Assembly (NCBI RefSeq): GCF_003014555.1
Contig: NZ_PYGE01000032.1
Coordinates: forward strand, 1 to 34,476
DNA length: 34,476 nt
Direction: 5' to 3'
Origin: Haloactinopolyspora alba
GTDB taxonomy: Bacteria > Actinomycetota > Actinomycetes > Jiangellales > Jiangellaceae
A model generated the notes under the pieces. The model was not told where the DNA came from. It was given only the letters and a program-made list of their open reading frames with translations, and ran no database searches. Every line of letters begins with the position of its first letter. Positions within the stretch are counted from its first letter, which is position 1. Below are positions 7,508-14,764 of the stretch, one piece after another. Position numbers and translations under genes: made by a program.

Positions 7508-8044
7508 GTGACTGGTTCGGATCCGGATGCCGTGACGACGGCGCGCCTGCTGGTGCGTCCGCCCCGGGAGGCTGACCGGGGCCGGTTCGTCGAGTTCTTC
7601 GGCAACGAGGACTTCATGGTGTTCGCCCCGGGCGTCCTCGCCGAGGAAGAGGCCGGCGAACGGTTCGACCACATGGTCGCCGTCTGCCAGACCGTCCCGT
7701 TCGGCAAGCAGCCGGTGGTCGAGCGGTCCTCGGGTCTCGTCGTCGGATACACCGGTGTCGATCACATCGAACTCGAGGGCGAAACCTGGCTGGAATGGGG
7801 ATACCGGCTGGTGCCGGAGCGTAGGGGCCTCGGGTATGCCACCGAGGCCGGCCGGGCGCTGCTGGCCAAGGCGCATCGGACGTACTCGGGCGAGCTGCTG
7901 GCCATCATCGCCCCGGAGAATCGCGCCTCGCAGAACGTCTGCCACAAGCTCGGCTTCACCTTCTGGAAGCAGGCGCCGGTCGACGGCGACCTCCGGAACC
8001 TCTACACCCTTCCGGTCGGAGAACCGACCGGGTCACCGCGGTGA
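7508..8044 (+). CDS. GNAT family N-acetyltransferase (RimJ/RimL type)
   Basis: The 178-residue protein has the RimJ/RimL-type GNAT fold. It opens with TARLLVRPPREADRGRFVEFF, carries the acetyl-CoA-binding loop VPERRGLGYATEAGRALL (about 100-117), and ends with the family signature PENRASQNVCHKLGFTF. It is expected to acetylate an amine, possibly a ribosomal protein N-terminus or a small molecule. The GTG start at 7508 is supported by GGGAGG at 7498-7503. The TGA stop lies inside the left arm of an inverted repeat (8041-8094). Confidence 0.88.
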   Translation: MTGSDPDAVTTARLLVRPPREADRGRFVEFFGNEDFMVFAPGVLAEEEAGERFDHMVAVCQTVPFGKQPVVERSSGLVVGYTGVDHIELEGETWLEWGYRLVPERRGLGYATEAGRALLAKAHRTYSGELLAIIAPENRASQNVCHKLGFTFWKQAPVDGDLRNLYTLPVGEPTGSPR

Positions 8045-8094
8045 TGGAGGCGCGTTTACCAGCGCCATCACACCAGTAAACGCGCCCCCATCAC
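8041..8094. repeat. imperfect 19-bp inverted repeat at the GNAT gene stop
   Basis: Arms 8041-8059 (GTGATGGAGGCGCGTTTAC) and 8076-8094 pair at 18 of 19 positions around a 16-base loop. The GNAT stop codon (8042-8044) is in the left arm. It could act as a rho-independent terminator without a T tract, or be a dispersed palindromic element. Confidence 0.75.
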
Positions 8095-8232
8095 GTCTCG
8101 AGTTGCGGCCGATCCGGCATGGACGTGCCGCTCGACGTCACCGGCGTGCTCGCGGTCGCGTCGATCCCGCTCATCCGCGTGGCCAATCCGAAGATCCTTC
8201 GCGCTGATAAGCTGACTGCTTGGAGGTGCCCC

Positions 8233-8421
8233 ATGATCGGTATCGGTGGCGGTGGCAATGGGCACATGTTCCGGGCGTCGAATGAACGAAACGCGCGTGC
8301 CTTCGTAGCAGAACAAGAGTCCCTGACCTCGACAGGGTCTCGGTTGCCGAAGTCGGTGGCTGGTCGCGTCATCTTGTTCGTCTTGCTGGCGGCTGCCGTG
8401 GCGGCTCTCGTGCTCTTGTGA
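8233..8421 (+). CDS. small C-terminally membrane-anchored protein, hypothetical
   Basis: A 62-residue protein with a Gly-rich N-terminus (MIGIGGGGNGHMF), a charged middle and a single hydrophobic helix at the very end (VILFVLLAAAVAALVLL), the layout of a tail-anchored membrane protein. I do not recognise a family. ATG 8233 is chosen because TGGAGGTGCCCC gives a good ribosome binding site; the frame is open further upstream to 8119 without one. A TGATAA hexamer (about 8206-8211) could be the -10. A hairpin at 8443-8481 follows. Confidence 0.6.
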   Translation: MIGIGGGGNGHMFRASNERNARAFVAEQESLTSTGSRLPKSVAGRVILFVLLAAAVAALVLL

Positions 8422-8442
8422 CGACGCGGCCTCGAACACGAC

Positions 8443-8481
8443 GACGCCCAGGTTCCCGGGTTGTGCCGGTGTCCTGGGCGT
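8443..8481. terminator. putative bidirectional terminator hairpin
   Basis: ACGCCCAGG (8443-8451) pairs perfectly with CCTGGGCGT (8473-8481). It lies downstream of the small membrane protein on + and of the tRNA on -, so it may end both transcripts. There is no long T tract, as is usual in high-GC actinomycetes. Confidence 0.55.
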
Positions 8482-8489
8482 TCGTCTGG

Positions 8490-8563
8490 TGGAGCGGGTG
8501 ACGGGAATCGAACCCGCGTTATCAGCTTGGGAAGCTGGAGTTCTGCCATTGAACTACACCCGC
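8490..8563 (-). tRNA. tRNA-Gly (anticodon CCC)
   Basis: The minus strand folds into a standard 74-nucleotide tRNA. The acceptor stem is GCGGGTG paired with CACCCGC, the D stem GTTC/GAAC, the T loop TTCGATT, the discriminator base is U and CCA is encoded (8490-8492). The anticodon loop TTCCCAA gives anticodon CCC at 8531-8529, reading GGG. The anticodon stem has one C-A mismatch at the 27-43 pair (CCAGC/GCTGA); the other four pairs are canonical. The sequence is otherwise typical of actinobacterial tRNA-Gly. Confidence 0.95.
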
Positions 8564-8701
8564 AGGCGCCACCGAACCGGTGACGACGACGCGAGCATAC
8601 CTGCTCCGGCCCGCTGAGCACACCCGGCACCCGGGTTCACGGAGCCGCGCCACGAACGGTGTGGGAATACTGCGGCAACGGCGTGGAGTCACTGTCGCCC
8701 C

Positions 8702-8796
8702 GACGACAGCAACTCCACACCGCTGACGACAGCAACTCCACACTCAGCAACGCCACCCCGGATCTCCACACCCGATCTCCACCCCCGGATCTCCAC
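8702..8796. repeat. cluster of short direct repeats downstream of the histidine kinase gene
   Basis: A 19-base unit, GACGACAGCAACTCCACAC, occurs exactly at 8702-8720 and 8725-8743 (23-base period). It is followed by three copies of GATCTCCAC at 8761, 8774 and 8788 (13- and 14-base spacing). A GTGGAGT at about 8684-8690 is the reverse complement of the ACTCCAC in the first unit, so a hairpin is also possible. No reading frame supports coding. It occupies most of the 252-base gap between tRNA-Gly and the kinase stop. Confidence 0.85.
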
Positions 8797-8815
8797 AGCC
8801 GGCGGTGTGGCGGAA

Positions 8816-10705
8816 TCACGCGCCGACGGGTGCGTGCACCGGCAGCCGGATCGTGAAGCGCGACCCCGAACCTTCGGTGCTGCACACGTCCACGGTGCCG
8901 CCGTGCAGCTCGACCAGATGCCGGGTGATCGCCAGGCCGAGCCCGCTGCCGCCGGTGGCGCGGGTGCGGGAGGTGTCCGGGCGGTAGAAACGGTCGAACA
9001 GGTGCGGCAGATGCTCAGCGGCGATTCCGGGCCCGTCGTCCTCGACCGCCAGCACCAGTTCGTCGTCGACGTGGGACACGGTGACGGCGACGTGCCCGCC
9101 CTCCGGTGTGTACTGCACCGCGTTGCCGACCAGGTTGGCCAGCGCCTGCCGGAGGCGCGCGGGGTCGGCGTCCACCTCGGCCGGCTCGGGTGCGCTGACG
9201 GTGACGGCGACGCCGGCCTGCTCCGCGCTCGTCCGGTGGCCGCTCACGACCTGCTGGGCGAGGTCGACAGCGTCCACCGGCTCGGGGTGCATCCGCAGCA
9301 CGCCGGCGTCGGCCAGGGCGAGGTCCTGCAGGTCGTCCACCAGCCGGTGCAGCTGGGACGACTCCTCGAGCAGTGACGTGATCAACGCCGAGTCGATCGG
9401 CACCACGCCGTCCTCGGCCGCCTCGAGGTAGCCGCGGACGTTGGCCAGCGGAGTTCGCAGCTCGTGCGCGACGTCGCCGACCATCACCTTGCGCTGGTGT
9501 TCGCTGGTCTCGATCGACTCGGCCATGGCGTTGAAGGCGTGCCCGAGCTCGGCGACGTCGTCGCGGCCGGTCACCGGCACGCGCGCCCCGCGGGCTCCGG
9601 AACCCATCCGCCGCGCGGCCACGGTCAGGGTGCGGATGGGATGCGTCAGCCGCCGCCCGGCGACGACGGTGACGCCCGTCGCGACCGCGAGCACGGCGAG
9701 TCCGGTGAGCAGGGTGCGCGCCCAGCCGCTTCCCGAGAACGCGTCGAAACGGTCGGCGGAGCCCATGTAGAGCAGCGCCGGGTCGGCGATGAACGGCTGG
9801 ATCGCCTCGTCGCGGGCGCTGCTGACGCACTCCCGCCACTCGGCGGACATCTGCTGTTCCCGGGAGCCGACCAGCATCGTGAGTCCGTACGGGTCCACCG
9901 CCTCCGAGTACGAGAGCCCCGCGTCGTCCAGACACGCGGCGGTGAGCTCGGTCTGGCGGCGGTTGAACTTCTTCGTCGCCTCGCTCGGTTGCTGCAGCTC
10001 CTCCGGGATGCACGGCTCCACCTTCGTCAGGGCGACGGATCCGCTGCCTCGGCCGGAGGCACCGGTGTCCGGCTTCGCCGCGCCCTGGGTGGGCGTGTCG
10101 GTCGGCAGTGGAGTGTCGGGTGCGAGCGACCCGGACAGCCGCAGCACGCTGCCGTCCGCGTCCACCACGACCTCGCCGCCCTGGACGCGCCGTGCGCAGA
10201 CGGTGGCCTCGTGGGCCAGGTGCTCGCGGGACGTCGCCTCGGCCTCGGTCAGCCGCCATGCGGTCCGCAGCGGCGCCGCCCACGCGAACGTGCCGGCGAC
10301 GGGGGTCAGCCCTTCCGTGGTGCTTTCGGCGGCGGTCATCATCATGCGCGGCGCCGCCGGGTCGATCTCGGCGGTCGGCGTCGACGGCAGCTCACCGCCA
10401 CCCCCGCCGTCGGCGGAGGAGTCGGCCAGCACGTCACCGTCCGGCGAGGTCAGCGCGACCCGGTGGCCGGTGCGCTCGGCCAGATCGTCGACGAGCCCGT
10501 CGACGCCGTCCCACGAGTCGTGGGTGCGCGCGTGTGCCAGCAGTTGCTGGTAGGCGTACGAGTCGGCTTCGAGGGTCCGTTCGAACTCGCCGCGCAGACG
10601 TTCGCTGGTACCGGTGGTCGTCAGCCACGCGGTAGCGGCGATGGCGAACACGGCCACCGCCAGCGACAGTCCGAGCAGCCGGACGAGCAGGCTACGGCGC
10701 ATCAT
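8816..10705 (-). CDS. sensor histidine kinase, HAMP/HisKA/HATPase type
   Basis: The 629-residue kinase has an N-terminal membrane helix (residues about 7-29), a long extracytoplasmic sensor of about 300 residues, a second helix (LLTGLAVLAVATGVTVVAG, about 330-350), a HAMP domain (RRLTHPIRTLTVAARRMGSG), a HisKA domain with phospho-acceptor His414 in GDVAHELRTPLANVRG, and a HATPase domain with the N box (NLVGNAVQYT), G1 (EDDGPGI) and G2 (GGSGLGLAI). The sensor is unusually large and holds at least four cysteines, including AACLDDAGLSY, which resembles the CMRDRGFDY motif of the divergent lipoprotein. It overlaps the response regulator gene by 14 bases and is translated after it. Confidence 0.93.
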   Translation of the reverse strand: MMRRSLLVRLLGLSLAVAVFAIAATAWLTTTGTSERLRGEFERTLEADSYAYQQLLAHARTHDSWDGVDGLVDDLAERTGHRVALTSPDGDVLADSSADGGGGGELPSTPTAEIDPAAPRMMMTAAESTTEGLTPVAGTFAWAAPLRTAWRLTEAEATSREHLAHEATVCARRVQGGEVVVDADGSVLRLSGSLAPDTPLPTDTPTQGAAKPDTGASGRGSGSVALTKVEPCIPEELQQPSEATKKFNRRQTELTAACLDDAGLSYSEAVDPYGLTMLVGSREQQMSAEWRECVSSARDEAIQPFIADPALLYMGSADRFDAFSGSGWARTLLTGLAVLAVATGVTVVAGRRLTHPIRTLTVAARRMGSGARGARVPVTGRDDVAELGHAFNAMAESIETSEHQRKVMVGDVAHELRTPLANVRGYLEAAEDGVVPIDSALITSLLEESSQLHRLVDDLQDLALADAGVLRMHPEPVDAVDLAQQVVSGHRTSAEQAGVAVTVSAPEPAEVDADPARLRQALANLVGNAVQYTPEGGHVAVTVSHVDDELVLAVEDDGPGIAAEHLPHLFDRFYRPDTSRTRATGGSGLGLAITRHLVELHGGTVDVCSTEGSGSRFTIRLPVHAPVGA

Positions 10706-11399
10706 GGCCCTCCTGGTGCTCAGCCATCTTGTAACCGACCCCGTAGACGGTCAGCAGGTGGCGGGGCGCCGACGGGTCGGTCTCGATCTTTCGGCGCAGG
10801 TTCATGACGTGCACGTCGACCGTGCGGTCGAGTGAGTTGTGGTCGAAGCCGAACGCGAGCTCCAGCAGCCGGGCCCGGCTGAACGTCCGTCCTGGTTCGG
10901 CGGTCAGGCACTCGAGGATCTTGAACTCCGCCGGGGTCACGTCGATGCGGCGCTCGCCCAGCCGGACCTCGTGCCGTACCGGGTCGACCACCAGGGCGCC
11001 GATCCGGTAGGTCGCGTCGGAGTTCGGCACCGGACGGTCGGCCCGGCGCAGGATCGTCCGCACCCGTGCCACGAGCTCGCGCGGGCTGTACGGCTTCGTC
11101 AGGTAGTCGTCGGCGCCCAGATCCAGCCCCAGGAGCAGGTCGTCCTCGGTGGTGCGGGCGGTGAGCATGATGATCGCGGCGTCGGACTCGCCGCGCAGGA
11201 TCCGGCAGACGTCGAGCCCGTCGACCCGCGGCATCATCACGTCGAGCACCAGCAGGTCCGGGCGCCGGCGCCGTGCTTCGTCGATGGCCGTCCGCCCGTC
11301 GTGCGTGATGGCCACCGAATGCCCGTCGCGCTCGAGATAGCGGCGGACGAGCTCGGCCTGTTTGGCATCGTCCTCGGCGACGAGGATGCGCGCACCCAT
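10692..11399 (-). CDS. response regulator, OmpR/PhoB family
   Basis: The 235-residue regulator has a receiver domain with the acidic pair ED-D (residues 9-11), phospho-acceptor Asp53 in LVLDVMMPRVDG, the switch Thr in IIMLTART and Lys in YLTKPYSPREL, followed by a winged-helix DNA-binding domain that ends RTVDVHVMNLRRKIE...LLTVYGVGYKM. It belongs to the OmpR/PhoB class, which binds two direct repeats 11 bases apart as a dimer. Such repeats are present in the divergent promoter (11425-11476). ATG 11399 begins the canonical receiver (MGARILVAEDD); upstream in-frame codons run across the promoter. It is co-transcribed with the kinase gene, which it overlaps. Confidence 0.94.
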   Translation of the reverse strand: MGARILVAEDDAKQAELVRRYLERDGHSVAITHDGRTAIDEARRRRPDLLVLDVMMPRVDGLDVCRILRGESDAAIIMLTARTTEDDLLLGLDLGADDYLTKPYSPRELVARVRTILRRADRPVPNSDATYRIGALVVDPVRHEVRLGERRIDVTPAEFKILECLTAEPGRTFSRARLLELAFGFDHNSLDRTVDVHVMNLRRKIETDPSAPRHLLTVYGVGYKMAEHQEGHDAP

Positions 11400-11424
11400 G
11401 ACAGCCGAGTTTCGCAGGAACCTG

Positions 11425-11476
11425 TCAAGAACCCGTGAAGAACGTGGATCTGACGCCTTCTTCACCGGATCTTCAT
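11425..11476. promoter_or_regulatory. two pairs of 11-bp-spaced boxes, probable OmpR-type operators
   Basis: Pair 1 on + reads TCAAGAAC (11425-11432) and TGAAGAAC (11436-11443). Pair 2 reads TCTTCAC (11459-11465) and TCTTCAT (11470-11476), the reverse complement of the same core. Each pair has the 11-base period typical of OmpR/PhoB dimer sites. They sit in the 101-base gap between the response regulator and the lipoprotein gene. Confidence 0.7.
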
Positions 11477-11500
11477 CGCCGGCCGGACACGCTGGCGGCC

Positions 11501-12652
11501 ATGAGTAACTGGCGAGCAAGAGCACGGCTGTGGGCTTTCGCGTGTGTGACCGGCATGGTGCTGACCGGCTGTGGCAGTGACGGTGACGGCGGCACCGCGA
11601 CCGGTTCCGGCGACGGCGACGACGGTTCCGGCGAGCGCGTCGCCCCGTTGAGCGAGTACATGGGCGAGGGGTTCGAGCTCCAGCCCGGCGGCATGATGTC
11701 GGTGACGGCGGTCGGCGCCAACGAGCTGACGGACGAGCAGAAGCAGCAGATGCGTCAGGTCGAGGAGAAGGTGGCGCAGTGCATGCGCGATCGTGGATTC
11801 GACTACGTCCCGGCTTCTCCGGAGTCGGAGGGCGAGTCCGAGTTCGAGAAGGCCTACTCGCTCGATCCGGCTGATTTCGCGGCCGAGTACGGCTACGGCA
11901 TCACCACCCTGGACCGGGGTTCCGGCGACGACGGCGACAGCAAGGATCCGAACCAGAAGATCCGCGAGGAGCTGTCGGCGTCGGCGCGGAAGGCTTACGA
12001 CAAGGCGCTATGGGGCGAGGACGTCCAGGTGCTGGAGGATGGCGGCGGCGTCGCGATCCGGGCCACGCCCGGCGGCGACGGCGGGTCCGGCACCGGGCAG
12101 CAGGGCTGCCGGATGAAGGCGAGCGAACAGGTGCGCGGCGACTCGGGTCCGCGGATGGGCGGACCGGGGGCGGGCGAGTTCGAGGGCCTGTTCCAGGACA
12201 TCGCCTCGTTGACCGAGCGGATCAACTCCGATCCGCGCGTGGTCGAGGCCCAGCAGGGGTGGTCCGACTGCATGGCCGCCGCGGGGCACGACGGGTTCGA
12301 GGTGCCGAGCGACGCTCGGAAGGCGGTCATGGACCGCGCGGCCGACGTTCCCGGCCTGGGCATGACGATGCCCACCGGGCCGGGCAGCGGCTCGCCGGAC
12401 GACGGCTCGGCGGAGAGCTCGGCGGAACAGGACGTCGACGAGGCGGAGATCGAGAAGATCCGCGAGTACGAGATCGACGTCGCCACCGCCGACCACGAGT
12501 GCAAGCAGCAGGGCTACCAGGAGACCTACGACGAGGTCAGCCACGAGCTGCAGGAGGAGTTCGTCGAGCAGCACCGCGCGGAGCTCGAGCGTTACCGCGA
12601 CTCGCGGGCGAACGCGAACCAGTCCGCCGGCCAAGCGGGAGCGGCGGGGTGA
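11501..12652 (+). CDS. secreted lipoprotein with Cys-containing helical repeats, exporter-associated
   Basis: The 383-residue precursor has a lipoprotein signal peptide with lipobox LTGC (lipidated Cys24), then an acidic Gly/Ser/Asp linker. The mature part is hydrophilic and helical, with two copies of a short motif: KVAQCMRDRGFDYVP and GWSDCMAAAGHDGFEVP, and a third cysteine in ECKQQGYQETYDE. I do not know a defined function; similar lipoproteins sit at the head of actinobacterial adaptor-ATPase-permease operons, so a substrate-capture or sensing role is inferred. The start at 11501 opens the signal peptide; the upstream in-frame start at 11435 would precede it with 22 non-signal residues and overlap the operator. 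Its TGA overlaps the adaptor GTG by 4 bases. Confidence 0.8.
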   Translation: MSNWRARARLWAFACVTGMVLTGCGSDGDGGTATGSGDGDDGSGERVAPLSEYMGEGFELQPGGMMSVTAVGANELTDEQKQQMRQVEEKVAQCMRDRGFDYVPASPESEGESEFEKAYSLDPADFAAEYGYGITTLDRGSGDDGDSKDPNQKIREELSASARKAYDKALWGEDVQVLEDGGGVAIRATPGGDGGSGTGQQGCRMKASEQVRGDSGPRMGGPGAGEFEGLFQDIASLTERINSDPRVVEAQQGWSDCMAAAGHDGFEVPSDARKAVMDRAADVPGLGMTMPTGPGSGSPDDGSAESSAEQDVDEAEIEKIREYEIDVATADHECKQQGYQETYDEVSHELQEEFVEQHRAELERYRDSRANANQSAGQAGAAG

Positions 12653-14115
12653 GCGGACGGCGCAATCGCACCGTCGTCATCGTGGCGGCCGTCGCGGCCG
12701 GGGCGCTCGGGGTCGGCGTCTTCGCCGGGACCCGGATCACCTCCCCGGCCGACGCGGCGGCGCGGACCGAGCCGCCGGAGGCGACGGACGTGACGGTCCC
12801 GGTCGAGCGACGGCCGTTGAAGAGCGAGGTGGTGACCCGCGGCGACGTGACCTTCGCCGGCTCGGTCGACATCTCCCCGGAGGTCGGCGGGCTGAGTACG
12901 CCGCCGATCGTGACCGGCCGGGTGCCGAAGGCCGGCGACACCGTCAAGGAGGGCGAGGCCGTCCTCGAGATCGTGGGACGGCCGCTGATCGTGCTCGCGG
13001 GTGAGTTGCCGATGTACCGCTCGCTCCGTCCCGGCATGAGCGGCCCGGACGTCCAACAGCTGGAGAAGACGCTGGACCGGCTCGGCTTCGACCCTGGCGA
13101 CGTGGACGACTCGTACACCGCCTACACCGGCGGCGCGGTGGAGGAGCTGTTCGAGTCCGTCGGCTACGAGCCCCCGCAGCCCGACCCGCAGGCCGAGGCG
13201 GAGCTCGAACAGGCGCAGAAAGCCGTCGACGCCGCCGAGGACGCGGTGGCGAACGCCGAGAAGGCGCTCGAGCAGGCCACCAGCGGCCCGCCGGAAGCGG
13301 AGAAGGTGGCCGCGCAGAACCAGATCGACCAGGCCGAGCGGGCCCTCGACGACGCCGAGGCCACCGGTGACGAGAACGCCATCGCCGCCGCGAAGGACCA
13401 GCTCGAACTGGCCGAGGCGCGCATGGACGACCTGATGGCCGAGCCGGACACGTCGGCACAGGAGGAGGCGCTCGCCGATGCCGAGGACCAGCTGGAACAG
13501 GCCCAGCAGGAGCGCGACACCGCGCAGGTGAACGCGGGGACGCCGCTGCCCGCGGCGGAGATCGTGTTCGTGCCCAGCCTGCCGCGCCGGGTGGACGAGG
13601 TGAACGTCGGCCGCGGCGACGCGATCAGCGGGGCGGCGATGGCGGTGAGCGGCGCCGATCTGGTGGTGACGGCGAACGTGGACGAGGCCGCCCGTGAGGT
13701 GCTGCGCAAGAAGATGAAGGCCCGCATCGAGGTCCCCGAAGGCGACCCCGCGACCGGCACGATCACGGCGATCGAGGAGGCCGAGGGCAAGGACGCCAGC
13801 GGCTACGACGTCACCATCAAGCCCGGGAAGCTGACCGCGGACCAGGCCGCGGCGCTGCGCGGGGCGAACGTGAAGGTGACGATCCCGGTGCAGAGCACGG
13901 ACGGCGCGGTGCTCGCCGTGCCGCTCGCGGCGTTGACCGCCGGCCCCGGAGGGAAGGCCCGGGTGCAGGTCCGCCGGGACGGGACGACGGAACTGGTCGA
14001 GGTCGAGGTCGGGCTGACCGCGAACGGGTACGCCGAGGTGAGCGCCCCGAAGGGCGAGTTGGCCGAAGGCGATCTCGTGGTGGTCGGGGAGGACGGCGAT
14101 GACACCGGTGGTTGA
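12649..14115 (+). CDS. HlyD/MacA-like periplasmic adaptor with peptidoglycan-binding domain
   Basis: The 488-residue protein has an N-terminal membrane anchor (residues about 8-27), a biotinyl-lipoyl-like beta domain (VTRGDVTFAGSVDISPEV and GDTVKEGEAVLEIVGRP), a peptidoglycan_binding_1 domain (LRPGMSGPDVQQLEKTLDRLGF, 126-147), a long acidic Ala/Glu-rich coiled coil (about 180-300), and a beta-barrel/membrane-proximal region. It is the extracytoplasmic adaptor of an ABC exporter, the Gram-positive counterpart of MacA. The domain order with a PG-binding insert suggests attachment to the cell wall. GTG 12649 is in a GTGA overlap with the lipoprotein stop. Its 3' end overlaps the ATPase gene by 17 bases. 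Confidence 0.85.
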   Translation: MSGRRNRTVVIVAAVAAGALGVGVFAGTRITSPADAAARTEPPEATDVTVPVERRPLKSEVVTRGDVTFAGSVDISPEVGGLSTPPIVTGRVPKAGDTVKEGEAVLEIVGRPLIVLAGELPMYRSLRPGMSGPDVQQLEKTLDRLGFDPGDVDDSYTAYTGGAVEELFESVGYEPPQPDPQAEAELEQAQKAVDAAEDAVANAEKALEQATSGPPEAEKVAAQNQIDQAERALDDAEATGDENAIAAAKDQLELAEARMDDLMAEPDTSAQEEALADAEDQLEQAQQERDTAQVNAGTPLPAAEIVFVPSLPRRVDEVNVGRGDAISGAAMAVSGADLVVTANVDEAAREVLRKKMKARIEVPEGDPATGTITAIEEAEGKDASGYDVTIKPGKLTADQAAALRGANVKVTIPVQSTDGAVLAVPLAALTAGPGGKARVQVRRDGTTELVEVEVGLTANGYAEVSAPKGELAEGDLVVVGEDGDDTGG

Positions 14116-14764
14116 GATGGACGGCATCGGCCGGACGTTCACCGGGCCGCCGCCGGTCGAGGCGATCCGCACCGTCGACCTGACTCTGGAACAGGGCGAG
14201 TACCTGTCGATCGTCGGACCGTCCGGCTCCGGAAAGTCGACGCTGCTGCACCTGCTGGGGCTGCTCGACCGGCCGACCGGCGGCGTGTACCGATTGGACG
14301 GCATCGACGTGCGCACGCTGTCCGAGCGGCGGCGCACCCGCCTGCGCGGCGAGCGGATCGGTTTCGTGTTCCAGGCGTTCCACCTGCTGCCGCGGCGGAC
14401 GGTGCTGGAGAACGTCGAGCTCGCGATGATGTACCTGCGGGTGCCGCGGCGGGAACGGACGGCGCGGGCCCGGGCCACGATCGACCGCGTGGGCCTGGCG
14501 CACCGGTGCGACTTCGACCCGCTGACGCTCTCGGGGGGTGAACGTCAGCGGGTCGCGGTGGCGCGGGCGCTCACGTCCGAGCCGAGCCTGCTGCTGGCCG
14601 ACGAGCCCACCGGCAACCTCGACTCGGAGAACGCCGCCTCGGTGCTCGACCTGTTCGACGAGCTGCACGCCGAAGGGCTCACGCTCGCGGTGATCACGCA
14701 CGACGACGCGGTGAGCCGGCGGGCCCAGCGGCGGGTTCGCATCGTGGACGGGGTGCTCGCGTGA
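14099..14764 (+). CDS. ABC transporter ATP-binding protein, MacB/LolD type
   Basis: The 221-residue ATPase has Walker A GPSGSGKST (residues 40-48), Q loop FVFQAFHLLPRRTVLENV, signature LSGGERQRVAVARAL, Walker B LLLADEPTGNLDS and an H loop ITHDD. The Q-loop and the 'PTGNLD' form place it in the MacB/LolD/FtsE subfamily that drives mechanotransmission exporters rather than importers. It pairs with the permease that follows through a 4-base GTGA overlap, and with the adaptor gene before it. The complex probably exports a peptide, antibiotic or lipid across the membrane. Confidence 0.93.
   Translation: MTPVVEMDGIGRTFTGPPPVEAIRTVDLTLEQGEYLSIVGPSGSGKSTLLHLLGLLDRPTGGVYRLDGIDVRTLSERRRTRLRGERIGFVFQAFHLLPRRTVLENVELAMMYLRVPRRERTARARATIDRVGLAHRCDFDPLTLSGGERQRVAVARALTSEPSLLLADEPTGNLDSENAASVLDLFDELHAEGLTLAVITHDDAVSRRAQRRVRIVDGVLA

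Noticed and set aside
8702-8796. CRISPR array
   Set aside because: The repeats are only 19 and 9 bases with spacers of 4-5 bases and no cas genes are near.
9464-10807. A 447-codon open frame on the plus strand
   Set aside because: It is the antisense shadow of the histidine kinase gene.
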